The notes: generated by a model not told the origin, from the letters alone. A stretch of 13,196 nt of DNA from Euryarchaeota archaeon UBA552 (GCA_002499585.1 DAMH01000021.1:622-13817), one strand, 5' to 3'. Counted from the stretch's first letter, positions 1-9,211 are shown. Program-made: numbers and translations.

Positions 1-2082
1 CCAACCATCGTTGTCATCGTCAGTATCGTAGTTGTCCCCGAGTCCATCACCATCGAAGTCATACTGCTCGCTTGGATCTGTGTCAAACGCATCGAATTCG
101 TCTAAGACACCGTCGTTATCATCATCGAAGTCGGAGTTGTCCCCCTGACCGTCCGAGTCAGTATCAATCCATTCTTGCGGGTCATTCGGGAATTCATCAA
201 TATCGTCTGCGAACCCGTCTCCATCGTCATCCGTATCCATGATATCGCAGATACCGTCTGTGTCAGTATCAACAGGCACTGATGCGTATGATAACGGATC
301 TGAGCCACAGAGGATTTCATCCGCGTCTGAAAAACCATCGCCATCGTCATTGGTATCTTCGTTGTTACCGGTTCCGTCATTATCAGTGTCCAGCCATTCA
401 GAGGCGTCAAGTGGGAAATCGTCATTGGAGTCGAGATATCCGTCGCCATCATCATCGTCGTCGAGTTCGTTGCAGAGTTCATCGGAGTCTATGTCTGATG
501 GCTGGCTGTTGTAGTCTAATGGGTTCGTGTTACAATCGGCCTCTTCAGAGTCGTCCCAGCCGTCCCCATCGTCATCATTGTCGGCGTTATTGCCGATTCC
601 GTCGTTGTCGGTGTCTGTAGTCTCGCTGGCGTCTTGGGGGAAGTCATCATCGACATCGTCTGTACCATCGTTATCGTCGTCCGGATCCATTGCGTCACAG
701 ATTCCGTCGTAATCGAAGTCCGATGGTGTTGAGTTGTAGTCTTCGGGGTCAGTTCCGCATTGAATCTCTGTTGTATCTTGCCAGCCGTCGTTATCGGTGT
801 CTAGGCTGAAGACGTTCACTGTGAAGTTGTAGAATCCCTCGCCTGTTATCGCCATTGCCCTTAACAACACATCCTCGCCACTGACCTCAGGGCCATCTGA
901 GGTAACGTATTCGGCTCCGGTGTTGTTCAGGGACGAGTCGATCAGTGTGAGATTTGACTCCCAGTATAATACGAGATATCCTGTGACGTTTGTGGATGTC
1001 ATGTTGACCTCCACACCGTAGTCAGTTGGAACTGTGAAAGAGTACCAGTCATTCGGATCATCGCTGGCTGATTTCCAGCCCGTGAAAGATCTAGTACTGT
1101 TGGAAGTCTGTGGAATTGGTAGGCTCGTAGCGTTACCTAGGTCATCGCCAGCATCGTCTCCTGATAGGCCGTCGTCTTGTGAATACGCAGGGTTCCCTGC
1201 GATGGAGAATAGATTCACAGTGAAGTTGTATGCCCCATAAGAGGGTGAGACTGGCCAATCTTTGATTTCAAGGTAAGCCGTTGATGAGCCTATATCCGTC
1301 CCGTTGCTTCCTACCGTCTCTGGTACGTTACCTGTGAATGCTTCGTCCAGCTCCGTCCCGTTGGAGTCGTATAGCCACATATCGAAGTCCGCGCTTGAAT
1401 TGTGATACATCTCGACGTAAATTCCGAACCCAGTGGGAACGTAGATTGAATACCAGTCGTCGTCGTTCACGGAAGATAGGTTAGCTTGGAATGTGGTGGA
1501 GTTAGTTGCGTTGGCAGTCCCGTTGGAAAGGGTCAAGGGCAGTGCATTCGACATCGACCCACCTGCGTCTTGTCCGCTACCGGCATCATTTCCGATCCCA
1601 CCAGAGCCGTTGCCTGCTGAGAATATCTCGATTTGCATGGTGTATTGTCCTGAACCCAGATATTGGTCCACCCAGATGTATACTGTGCTTCCTCCAACGC
1701 TAGTCCCGTTGGAAGTGACATGATCGGATTGTCCGGTTCCATTCGTGCTTGAGTCGATTTGTGCACCACCTGATGATTGTAGGATGAGGTCGAAATCGGA
1801 GTTTGCAGGTATGCTGATGGTGACGGCTATACCTGTCCCCCACGACATGTTGACGGCATAATAGTCATCTGTGTCTGACCCTTGAGTTAGGTTCCCGTAG
1901 TATGTGGAGTTGTTTGCAGGTAGGTATGTTGCACTGGATGCATTGCCTCCAGCGTCCGATCCTGAACCAGCGTCATTCGCCAGTACTGACCCCGAAAGCA
2001 AAGAAATCAAGAAAATGCAAGATATAATGGAGGCGGATGTCTGTTTGGAGGCGAATGGTCGTGTTTTCCCCGGGTCATTCAT
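1..2082 (-). CDS. Secreted PPC-domain / thrombospondin type-3 repeat protein, N-terminal part (runs off left edge)
   Basis: The reading frame is open from ATG at 2082 to base 1 (694 codons) with no stop, so the C-terminus lies outside the window. Residues 1-35 look like a signal peptide: a basic and polar start, a hydrophobic run (IISCIFLISLLSG), then VLA before Asn-Asp. Three diverged beta-rich domains follow at about 36-156, 165-296 and 303-425. Domains 1 and 2 open with an NDAGSG-DAGG motif and domain 3 with a looser version (SGDDAGDD); all carry D-W/Y-Y and, in the first two, a DFD-L/M-x-L motif. This resembles bacterial pre-peptidase C-terminal (PPC) domains. From about 426 the protein becomes Asp-rich (DTDNDG, DDDGDG), typical of thrombospondin type-3 calcium repeats. 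N-x-S/T sequons are dense in the first 450 residues, suggesting N-glycosylation. A likely role is a calcium-stiffened surface adhesin, stalk or exoenzyme; any catalytic or anchoring part would be downstream. The start is favoured by a TATA-like box 27 bases upstream. Domain names are by eye; the function is unknown. Confidence 0.88.
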   Translation of the reverse strand, partial: MNDPGKTRPFASKQTSASIISCIFLISLLSGSVLANDAGSGSDAGGNASSATYLPANNSTYYGNLTQGSDTDDYYAVNMSWGTGIAVTISIPANSDFDLILQSSGGAQIDSSTNGTGQSDHVTSNGTSVGGSTVYIWVDQYLGSGQYTMQIEIFSAGNGSGGIGNDAGSGQDAGGSMSNALPLTLSNGTANATNSTTFQANLSSVNDDDWYSIYVPTGFGIYVEMYHNSSADFDMWLYDSNGTELDEAFTGNVPETVGSNGTDIGSSTAYLEIKDWPVSPSYGAYNFTVNLFSIAGNPAYSQDDGLSGDDAGDDLGNATSLPIPQTSNSTRSFTGWKSASDDPNDWYSFTVPTDYGVEVNMTSTNVTGYLVLYWESNLTLIDSSLNNTGAEYVTSDGPEVSGEDVLLRAMAITGEGFYNFTVNVFSLDTDNDGWQDTTEIQCGTDPEDYNSTPSDFDYDGICDAMDPDDDNDGTDDVDDDFPQDASETTDTDNDGIGNNADNDDDGDGWDDSEEADCNTNPLDYNSQPSDIDSDELCNELDDDDDGDGYLDSNDDFPLDASEWLDTDNDGTGNNEDTNDDGDGFSDADEILCGSDPLSYASVPVDTDTDGICDIMDTDDDGDGFADDIDEFPNDPQEWIDTDSDGQGDNSDFDDDNDGVLDEFDAFDTDPSEQYDFDGDGLGDNYDTDDDNDGW
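85..759 (-). repeat. Three tandem 75-codon Asp-rich units with paired cysteines (TSP type-3-like)
   Basis: Within the partial secreted protein, cysteines at residues 442, 517 and 592 begin units spaced exactly 75 residues (225 bases) apart: 535-759, 310-534 and 85-309. Each opens with C-G/N-T/S-D/N-P and has a second cysteine 20 residues later (462, 537, 612) in an I/L-C-D/N context. A DDDxDG loop, a DxFPxD block (FPQD, FPLD, FPND) and a DTDxDGxG-N/D-N loop follow. Units 1 and 2 are full length. The end of unit 3 diverges, and the array continues to base 1 with a shorter Asp-rich phase lacking the cysteine block. The acidic loops are likely calcium ligands, and the cysteine pair probably forms a disulfide in each unit. 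The last two points are inference. Confidence 0.85.
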
Positions 2083-2106
2083 ACTCGACCGTAGAGGGCG
2101 GATGAC

Positions 2107-2112
2107 TTAAAT
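2107..2112 (-). promoter_or_regulatory. TATA-like box for the PPC/TSP3 protein gene
   Basis: The minus strand reads CGATTTAAGTC here. The centre of ATTTAA is about 27 bases upstream of the ATG at 2082, the archaeal TATA-to-start spacing expected if the mRNA begins at or near the start codon. No Shine-Dalgarno-like sequence is seen just before the ATG. It sits in the 61-base gap after the dehydrogenase stop codon. Confidence 0.5.
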
Positions 2113-2143
2113 CGTAGCTGAGTGAAGTGCTTTAGTTAAATTC

Positions 2144-2992
2144 TCAATACCTGTAGAATCCCTGTCCCGATTTACGCCCTAGCTTTCCTTCTGATACCAT
2201 GGTTACCAGAAGTTCCGCCGGAGCGTATTTTTCGTCCTCTAGACCGTCCTTGAGCACGTTCATAATATGCAGAACCGTGTCTAAGCCGATTAGGTCGGCT
2301 AATGCGAGAGGGCCTATTGGGTGGTTCATCCCGAGTTTCATTATGCCATCAATGGCCTCAGGTTCGGCGACCCCCTCTTGGAGTGCTAGGATCGCCTCAT
2401 TGAGCATCGGGCAAAGAATGCGATTGCTGATGAAGCCCGGAGAGTCATTGCACTGGAGGGGAGTTTTTCCCATTCTCTCCGACACCTCCAATATAGCTCT
2501 AGTGACTTCTGGAAGGGTCTGGCTTCCATTTATGATCTCAATTAGTTTCATTATCGGGACCGGATTCATGAAGTGCATTCCGATAACCCTGTCCGGGCGA
2601 TTGGTGGATGACGCTATCTCGTCGATGGATATGCTTGATGTGTTTGTGGCTAGTATGGCGGTCCCCTTGCATATTCTATCCAAGTCTGAAAATGCTGAAA
2701 CCTTCAGTTTCAGGACTTCAGGTATGGCCTCTATGACAAGATCAGCATCGGATGCTGATTCTCTTGAGACTGAGGTGGAAATTAGGCTGACTGCTTTTTC
2801 AGCCTCCTGTTCGGACATTCTGCCCTTCGAGACTACCCTGGAAAGTGATCTCTCTATGGTTGCTAGCCCCTTGTCCACATACTCCTGCTCAATGTCAATC
2901 ATTACCACCGGGTAGCCAGCGCAAGCGGCTACCTGGGCAATTCCGGCGCCCATCTGACCGGCCCCCAGGACCGCTAAACTCTGTATTTCCAT
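2144..2992 (-). CDS. hbd: 3-hydroxyacyl-CoA (3-hydroxybutyryl-CoA) dehydrogenase, short monofunctional form
   Basis: The 282-residue protein should oxidise (S)-3-hydroxyacyl-CoA to 3-ketoacyl-CoA with NAD+ in the cytoplasm, a beta-oxidation or butanoate step. The N-terminus is a Rossmann dinucleotide fold with GAGQMGAGIA at residues 10-19 and an acidic residue ending the second strand (MIDIE, about 31-35). The catalytic His140 lies in GMHFMNP and Glu152 follows 12 residues later; Ser119 and Asn190 match the other substrate-site positions of the human enzyme by spacing. The C-terminal helical domain ends in GRKSGQGFYRY, the usual family ending. Length is normal for the stand-alone form, with no hydratase fusion. 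It starts 57 bases after the protease gene and has its own TATA-like box, so it is probably a separate transcript. The acyl-CoA dehydrogenase at 9313-10527 could supply an earlier step of the same pathway. Chain-length preference cannot be read here; the symbol is family-level. Confidence 0.93.
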   Translation of the reverse strand: MEIQSLAVLGAGQMGAGIAQVAACAGYPVVMIDIEQEYVDKGLATIERSLSRVVSKGRMSEQEAEKAVSLISTSVSRESASDADLVIEAIPEVLKLKVSAFSDLDRICKGTAILATNTSSISIDEIASSTNRPDRVIGMHFMNPVPIMKLIEIINGSQTLPEVTRAILEVSERMGKTPLQCNDSPGFISNRILCPMLNEAILALQEGVAEPEAIDGIMKLGMNHPIGPLALADLIGLDTVLHIMNVLKDGLEDEKYAPAELLVTMVSEGKLGRKSGQGFYRY

Positions 2993-3016
2993 GAATAGCT
3001 GAGGGGGAGATGGCGG

Positions 3017-3022
3017 TTATAG
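3017..3022 (-). promoter_or_regulatory. TATA-like box for the 3-hydroxyacyl-CoA dehydrogenase gene
   Basis: The minus strand reads CAACTATAACCG in the short gap behind the protease gene. The CTATAA element is centred about 27 bases upstream of the ATG at 2992, consistent with a leaderless archaeal transcript. The bases between it and the ATG contain a C-rich run and no convincing ribosome binding site. Confidence 0.5.
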
Positions 3023-3049
3023 TTGCCTGATGGAGACCCTCCACATTGA

Positions 3050-6000
3050 CTAGTCATTTAGGCCGATATCTCCTAGAATTGTTTCAATCTCAGTTTCATA
3101 TTCAAGTTTATCTTTTTCTTTTCTGCCCCTGGAAAGTCTCCTTACTGCCAGGATGGTCGAAGTGAAAATAAGCAAACCCGCGATTGAGAACCAGATTAGC
3201 ATGGGGCCCATGCTCCTAGCATCGTCAATTGCCCACTCTGGCCAATTCTGCATCAGGACCTCTATCTCTGCGCTGGCCTCGTTGTTTGCGTGGTCCGTCG
3301 ATATGACGTAGATTGTATGCTTGCCCGGAGTGTTCAGGATCTCCAACTGGACTGAGAATGAGCCGTTTGAAGGGCACACAAGAGAGGAAGAGTCTACGTC
3401 GCTCCAAACTAATGTGTTCGTGCCACTTTCACAGGTTCCTTCTATGACTCTCATTTTTGAAAGGGTTGAGGTACGGTTTGTTCTTTCTTCGATGTTTATG
3501 GCCGGTGGAATTGTATCCCTGACTACTGAGAGTTCGTAAGTATCTGTCTGATCTAATGAGCCGACAAGTAGTGTAAATCTATTCTCGCCCTCCTCCAATT
3601 CGAATGATATTGTCTCCACGTCAGATCCCGGCATCAGAAGATTCGTTTCCCCGGATGCGTGCTTTGACCAAGTTATTGCCTGCCCAGGACCAAGCTGTAT
3701 GGTTGCCATTACCTCCGTGGAGGAGACAATGCCACCATTCCAATTTGCCAGTACCAAGGTGTCATAAATCGACTCGTCGAGTGACATAGTCCTGCAGTCC
3801 AATGCGTGGTTGCTGTTATTTCTGTTCAATGTCCCATCTACTGCGTAGAGGCACAACTCATGGCTACCAGTTCTGGGTATCTCGAATGAATACGTCCCAG
3901 AAGATGAAAGTCCACTAATCATAATCTCCCCGTTCATTGTGAATTCGAAAGTGACTGGCTCGGAGGAGGTCCAGGATAAGTCCTGCCTATGTTCGAATAA
4001 AATTAGTGAGTTGGACATACTAAGGCCCCAATCAATTGAAGGGGCAGTTTTGTCGACATGAATCGGCCAAGATTGAGATGCGGAATTGTTCGTCCAGTCC
4101 ATCAATTCCAAGTTGATATCATATTCCCCATCGGGGAGTCCGGTAGTTGCCAAGGGGAGTGAGATTGTGTATTTCTCCTGTGCACCTCCTTTCTCATCCG
4201 ACTCGGGGTGGCCTGTTGAGGTGTTGAAAACTGCTGGTCGTGAGCCTACACTATCGCACTCTACGGTCGAATAATCATCGGATACGGAGTTGATAGAGAG
4301 ACACCAATGCATTGTATCGGACGGTATCTTCAGGACCAAATTTCCACTGGATAAGTTTACTGGCTCGAGTAAATGCGAAGACTGGTAGGTATTTCCCTCC
4401 TGATCGTAAAGGGTGTCGAACTCTACGTCATCCGGAGGTTCGGGGTCATAAACAACTTGGAATTGTCTTGAAACAGTGTTTCCTGCTACATCAGAAACCG
4501 ACACCTCGAAAATACTGGTGCCCTCTACAAAATAGTATGGCATCCCTGTTGAGTCATCAAAGCCAACCTCGGCATCCTGAAGGAGGAATGAGTGCGCTGC
4601 GAATCCCTCCTCATCTAGTTCTACGATACTCCCGGAGTGAGTGAAGGTGGCGCTAGGCTCCGTCCATATTCTGTACGTCATGACCTGATTACTGGTTATT
4701 TCGGGAATCTGGCTTATCATGACATCGGGGGCGGTGCTGTCATATGACAACGAGAGGAAGGCCTGGGACGAGAAACCCGAGAGGTCTGTGACTAATAGGA
4801 CGTAATCATGCCACTGCTCTATTTGGGGCAATGATGAGTTAATCCATATCTCCCTGAGAGTGGTGTTTTCTGGCATGGCAGAGTGATTCCCATGATTCCA
4901 TATGGTTGTCAAATTGTGATGGTTCCCCTGTGTATCCAGAGCATGTACTGAATTGGCATTGGGTATGATTGTCTCGTTGTCCCTTGGTAGCCATTTGACT
5001 TGGTCTAGCTTGAAGCCTATTCCAGTATCGATAGCATAGATTTCTATGGGGGTCGAGCTGTTGTGGTATGACATGTTTTCGGGACTTGAGAAGTTCACCA
5101 GGGGTGGAAGCTCGAGTAGCTCATACACGTATGGTACTTGGAATTTAATCGAGCCATTCAGTTCAATCTCTACATATCCTTGCCAGGTACCCGCAGACTC
5201 TGGTCTATCGAATTCCAGACTTACCTGAAGGGCGGCTGTCGGGTCTTCATTTGCGAGAGCCGTTGACCCATCGGGCCATATTGAGTCGATCTCAAATTTT
5301 GACAGACTAATTTGGTTTGTGATTCTCAAATCGTCCCCTCCAAACTCTTGGATTGTTATCTGGAAGTTCATGGTGCCCCCTGGGACATCGTATCCAAGGA
5401 CGGCTATTCCGTACAGGCCATCAGTTAGGTCGGATTGTTCTATCTTCTCGGATGAGTCAGATGAGGTCGACTTTGCGATCTCCTCATCGCTACTGAAATC
5501 TCCATCACCATCTTGGTCCCTGAAGAGGTACAAATCGATATCTGAGTCATCGGACAGGGAGTCTTCAGATGCTACATCTATTTCGATTGACAATGACTTG
5601 GAGTTGTTCAGTGTGAGGTTTCTCCACCAAGAGGCTGACATTTTGTTCCTACCATCGTCCTGGGCGGTTTCATTGGGGAGGAATATGGGTTGGGACCACC
5701 CGTATGATGTCACATTCTCCACTGAAAGTGGAACCGTCGATACCAGATGCACTGCCTCAACACCACTTCCTTCGTTCCAATCTGAGACTACTTTCTCAAA
5801 GCCTGATCGTTCAGCTGCAATATATCCCACGGAGATGTTCAGAGGATTATCATTTGAGCCCACTCCATGCAGAGCTGTGTGCAATGCCAACTGGTGCACA
5901 CCAGGGGTCACGGGAACTGTGAACACCTCCCGGGAGGTCCCAGTGTATGTCCCCCAGTTGTGGGATCCAGAGCCCGCATAGTTGTTCACGGACCTCTCCT

Positions 6001-9000
6001 CTATGTAGAACGTTGAATTTCCATACGGGGTCGAGTCCTCGGATGAATATCCATGTGGCGTCTCTGAGAGCCACATTACATCTATGTCCGTGTATGGGTT
6101 GTCATCCCAATCCACGTCGATTATTGCTGTTCCTCCTGTGGCCCATTCATCTGGCCATTCGATAGATAGGAATCTCCAGTCACCGCTTTCAGCTCTCCAG
6201 TCCCATCTGGTGGCACCAGAAATCCACTCTTCTGAGTACAGGGTCTGATTGGTTACGTTTCCGTCAATGGGCCTAGCGTCAATTGAGAACGGTCCCACCC
6301 AAGGTACATTTGTTACCACAGGTAGGGTCCAGCTCCTATTGGAGTCGGATTCTAGGGGAGATCTATTAGAGTCTAGATCGGTGGATTTGATGAGCAATCC
6401 ATGTTGGTGAAGTCCCGGCTCTGAGCCTAAGGGCACAGATACAATCATGGGCACGGAAGTAGTCTGATTGGGCTGCAGTATGACCTCTGAGGGGACGGAT
6501 ATCCACTCGTCTGGGTTAGTACCGAAAGAGGTCCAGTCGATCTCAATCCTCACCGGTTCATCCGAGAGGTGGCCGTTGTAGTTCCAAACAGCCAACATTA
6601 GGCCGTCGCCTGAGTCTTGTAATGGATTACCCATCCGAACCTCTGCATTCGGTCCATCCGACCTCCAGTATGTTACTTCTTTCAACTCGCTCTCCTCCGT
6701 CCAGTCTTCAGAGTCAACCATCGAGTCATTGTCTAAATCTAGGACGAATATGCCATCTCCATCCTCATCCTCCCATTTCATTATCTCAAGGAAGACACGT
6801 TCTTCTGAGCTCCTATCCTGATTCACATCGAAGTGGGAGTATTCAATCGTGGCCCTCGCTCTAAATTGTCTCGTATCAGGGCTTAGTTGGAGGCTTGGGT
6901 CTGCATCCAAGTGTATTGGGATTAGTAGATCGGGCCTACTACTTTGATGTCCATCCCATGTGGAGTTCTCATCCTCATCTGTACCGTTCCCTGTACTATT
7001 CCATATCCTGATGTCATGAGAGAGTGGGGAGAAGGAAGTCGCATCTATACTTAGGCTGATTTCTGATTGACCGGTGTTTGTGAAGTCGATATCTGTAATC
7101 TGGGTCTCACCAGGTCTCAATAAATTCAGATTTGCTACCCTGTGTTGGCCCTGGAATGAGCCACTGTTCCAGTGAGAAGGTGTGGCCCACCAACTCCCAT
7201 TATCTCCATCCAGTGTCCGTATTGCGGTTGATGCATTGAACCACCCTCCGCCTTGAGTGAAAGGTTCATACCCCCTGTCGTCGGATGTAGACATCACAAG
7301 ATCCCTGAACTCCTGAGATACGGGGTATTCCCCCAGATTTTCTTGCCAAGCCTCCGCTACCAACGCCATCAGGCCTGCTACTACTGGAGTGGCCAGACTG
7401 GTCCCTCCCCATGTCCTCCATGCGGAGTTGGCATCATCCCTAGTGTTAAGGGGGATATCCCCCGTTGCGGACCATCCCACGGCTACTACATCGGGATCCA
7501 TCCTTCCTAGGGCGTTTGGACCCCTATTTGACCAAGGTGCAATCTGCCCCCATGTACCGCTTGATCGGCTACTGAAGGCACCCACGGAGAAAACTCCATT
7601 GGACGCCCCTGGGGTCTTTGTAGTGCCAAAACCGTGTCCTCCGTTTCCGATGGCAACCGCGTACGAAGTATTGTTGTTGTAGAATCTTGTTAGCCAGTCG
7701 AGGTAGAGGGAATACGGATCTGCCCCTGCTTCATCCACAGAGGAATAGCCGAAGGAGAAAGACCCTATATGAGGTTGATCAGGAGTATCTGTTGATCCGT
7801 CGTAACCTTCAGCTATGAACCTCCATGCATCTAGAGAGTGTCCCCCCGAGTAGTGGTTACCAATGGCCGATATAGTGGCATTAGGAGCCATTCCCAGTAC
7901 CTTACCGTCGCTCACGACCCCTTGTGCGGAGATAGCACTTGCACAGAGTGTGCCATGATTACCAGACTCGAGCATGAATAGAGTGAGATTGCCTGGCCCA
8001 GCGACTCTGTCGGAATATCCGTGCCTTGCGGCATATGTGTCTCCATAAGGCACTCCTAAAGCTCCATCCGAGACCCAGTATACCAGACCTCCTGAAACAT
8101 CCCAGAGGCCATCTCCATTGGTGTCAAGACCGGATGTCTCCTCTCCAGGGCGCATTGGGACCTCGTCACCGAACTCACCATCCCTATCCAAATCAGCATA
8201 AACGGTCTTGTACTCACCTGAAGCCATATCATCAACTACTAGGATTGGCACGTCTCCTCCCTGCTTGGACCTGAGCGTTGAGTCGGGATGTTCGCCTATG
8301 TGATACTCACCTGAGAGAGACATGTTAACGCCTGAAATATTCAGACCTGAGACATCCAGTAATCCGTCTGAATTGTTGTCTATATCGATTGTTGAGGTAT
8401 CTGCGTACCATGTAGATCTAGCGGGGTACGCCTCACCATGAACCATCCAGTTGTACATGCTGTTGTGGTCTAACATCAGTGGCCAGCCATTGTAAGGTGA
8501 GTCGTCAAATGTGACCCGTGCCTGAGTCCCATTCAAATCTGGGTGCGCGAAATCCACACCAGTATCTGCTACCGCGACAATGAGGCCGTCGCCTGTGTAT
8601 CCGCTTTGCCATGCTTCCGTTGCGCCATGAATCTCCCCAGTCTTGACTGTGTTGGGATCGATACCAGGAGGCTCTTGGAATGGCTCGATTGAATAAGGCT
8701 CTGGGGCCTTCTGTGCGTCAATAACCGCAATGACTCCCTTGACCCCGGGAATCTTTTGAACCAGCTGAGAAGAAACCCAGAATGTTCTGTGATCGATTAC
8801 CCCATCAGTGGTTTCTTGCTGTATCAAAACCTCACCCTTTGATGCTTCTGCCTGCTCCTCAAGGGCCCCGTTCTCCAACTGCCAGAACTCGAGATTCTGT
8901 AGCGACTTTGTGATAACGGTGACTCTAGATTTACCGTTGTCTCCTTCTAAATCGTCAATGAGCGAAGGATCGACCCAAGGCTCTAGCTCTTCTTCGAGGG

Positions 9001-9136
9001 GAATTAGGTAAGGATCTGGATTCTCTAGGTCGGAAATCTGATCGACGTGCCCAGCATTTGCCTCGAACCCCATTGATGCAGAGGTTGTCTGCATCAAAAT
9101 GAGACAGACTAGGACCATAGCTGAACGTTGAGCCAT
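3050..9136 (-). CDS. Giant membrane-anchored subtilisin-family (S8) serine protease
   Basis: This 2028-residue protein is predicted to be exported, anchored by its C-terminus and to cleave extracellular protein. Residues 1-20 form a probable signal peptide; about 21-165 looks like an inhibitory propeptide. The S8 triad is visible: Asp191 in VAVADTGVD, His394 in SGNHGT, Ser580 in GGTSLATP; Asn498 in AIGNGG is the likely oxyanion residue. The Asp-His distance (203 residues) is far longer than in classical subtilisin and recalls pyrolysin or tripeptidyl-peptidase II relatives. That insert holds calcium-like loops at about 251-263, 315-327 and 338-348. After about 650 come beta-rich regions, including a DIDLYLF / GYDVPGG module (about 1199-1260) with a DQDGDGD loop, then Ig-like segments. 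One hydrophobic span at 1976-1998 precedes RRLSRGRK and a cytoplasmic tail of about 30 residues. I count roughly forty N-x-S/T sequons. ATG at 9136 is chosen because it supplies the signal peptide; no strong TATA box precedes it. Confidence 0.93.
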   Translation of the reverse strand: MAQRSAMVLVCLILMQTTSASMGFEANAGHVDQISDLENPDPYLIPLEEELEPWVDPSLIDDLEGDNGKSRVTVITKSLQNLEFWQLENGALEEQAEASKGEVLIQQETTDGVIDHRTFWVSSQLVQKIPGVKGVIAVIDAQKAPEPYSIEPFQEPPGIDPNTVKTGEIHGATEAWQSGYTGDGLIVAVADTGVDFAHPDLNGTQARVTFDDSPYNGWPLMLDHNSMYNWMVHGEAYPARSTWYADTSTIDIDNNSDGLLDVSGLNISGVNMSLSGEYHIGEHPDSTLRSKQGGDVPILVVDDMASGEYKTVYADLDRDGEFGDEVPMRPGEETSGLDTNGDGLWDVSGGLVYWVSDGALGVPYGDTYAARHGYSDRVAGPGNLTLFMLESGNHGTLCASAISAQGVVSDGKVLGMAPNATISAIGNHYSGGHSLDAWRFIAEGYDGSTDTPDQPHIGSFSFGYSSVDEAGADPYSLYLDWLTRFYNNNTSYAVAIGNGGHGFGTTKTPGASNGVFSVGAFSSRSSGTWGQIAPWSNRGPNALGRMDPDVVAVGWSATGDIPLNTRDDANSAWRTWGGTSLATPVVAGLMALVAEAWQENLGEYPVSQEFRDLVMSTSDDRGYEPFTQGGGWFNASTAIRTLDGDNGSWWATPSHWNSGSFQGQHRVANLNLLRPGETQITDIDFTNTGQSEISLSIDATSFSPLSHDIRIWNSTGNGTDEDENSTWDGHQSSRPDLLIPIHLDADPSLQLSPDTRQFRARATIEYSHFDVNQDRSSEERVFLEIMKWEDEDGDGIFVLDLDNDSMVDSEDWTEESELKEVTYWRSDGPNAEVRMGNPLQDSGDGLMLAVWNYNGHLSDEPVRIEIDWTSFGTNPDEWISVPSEVILQPNQTTSVPMIVSVPLGSEPGLHQHGLLIKSTDLDSNRSPLESDSNRSWTLPVVTNVPWVGPFSIDARPIDGNVTNQTLYSEEWISGATRWDWRAESGDWRFLSIEWPDEWATGGTAIIDVDWDDNPYTDIDVMWLSETPHGYSSEDSTPYGNSTFYIEERSVNNYAGSGSHNWGTYTGTSREVFTVPVTPGVHQLALHTALHGVGSNDNPLNISVGYIAAERSGFEKVVSDWNEGSGVEAVHLVSTVPLSVENVTSYGWSQPIFLPNETAQDDGRNKMSASWWRNLTLNNSKSLSIEIDVASEDSLSDDSDIDLYLFRDQDGDGDFSSDEEIAKSTSSDSSEKIEQSDLTDGLYGIAVLGYDVPGGTMNFQITIQEFGGDDLRITNQISLSKFEIDSIWPDGSTALANEDPTAALQVSLEFDRPESAGTWQGYVEIELNGSIKFQVPYVYELLELPPLVNFSSPENMSYHNSSTPIEIYAIDTGIGFKLDQVKWLPRDNETIIPNANSVHALDTQGNHHNLTTIWNHGNHSAMPENTTLREIWINSSLPQIEQWHDYVLLVTDLSGFSSQAFLSLSYDSTAPDVMISQIPEITSNQVMTYRIWTEPSATFTHSGSIVELDEEGFAAHSFLLQDAEVGFDDSTGMPYYFVEGTSIFEVSVSDVAGNTVSRQFQVVYDPEPPDDVEFDTLYDQEGNTYQSSHLLEPVNLSSGNLVLKIPSDTMHWCLSINSVSDDYSTVECDSVGSRPAVFNTSTGHPESDEKGGAQEKYTISLPLATTGLPDGEYDINLELMDWTNNSASQSWPIHVDKTAPSIDWGLSMSNSLILFEHRQDLSWTSSEPVTFEFTMNGEIMISGLSSSGTYSFEIPRTGSHELCLYAVDGTLNRNNSNHALDCRTMSLDESIYDTLVLANWNGGIVSSTEVMATIQLGPGQAITWSKHASGETNLLMPGSDVETISFELEEGENRFTLLVGSLDQTDTYELSVVRDTIPPAINIEERTNRTSTLSKMRVIEGTCESGTNTLVWSDVDSSSLVCPSNGSFSVQLEILNTPGKHTIYVISTDHANNEASAEIEVLMQNWPEWAIDDARSMGPMLIWFSIAGLLIFTSTILAVRRLSRGRKEKDKLEYETEIETILGDIGLND

Positions 9137-9211
9137 GATACATCGTGTGAAGGCGGTTCTTTCATTCTGCCGGCCCCGTGCCTAGTGCACTCTCGCCCGT
9201 CAAGTCCAAAT

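Noticed and set aside
1..714. Short open frames on both strands within the Asp-rich repeat DNA
   Set aside because: The repetitive GTC/ATC triplets keep several frames open. Only the frame continuous with the signal peptide at 2082 gives sensible calcium-loop protein.
1..759. Repeat DNA considered as a CRISPR array or a DNA-level satellite
   Set aside because: The period is a protein period of 75 codons with diverged DNA, without identical short repeats or unique spacers.
2199..2915. A 238-codon open frame on the plus strand opposite the 3-hydroxyacyl-CoA dehydrogenase
   Set aside because: It is antisense to a strongly supported gene, shows no recognisable family, and mirrors the codon pattern of the minus-strand gene.
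5319..5981. A 220-codon open frame on the plus strand inside the giant protease gene
   Set aside because: It has a Ser/Pro-rich composition typical of antisense reading of a D/S-rich gene, and the minus-strand frame is continuous through the region.
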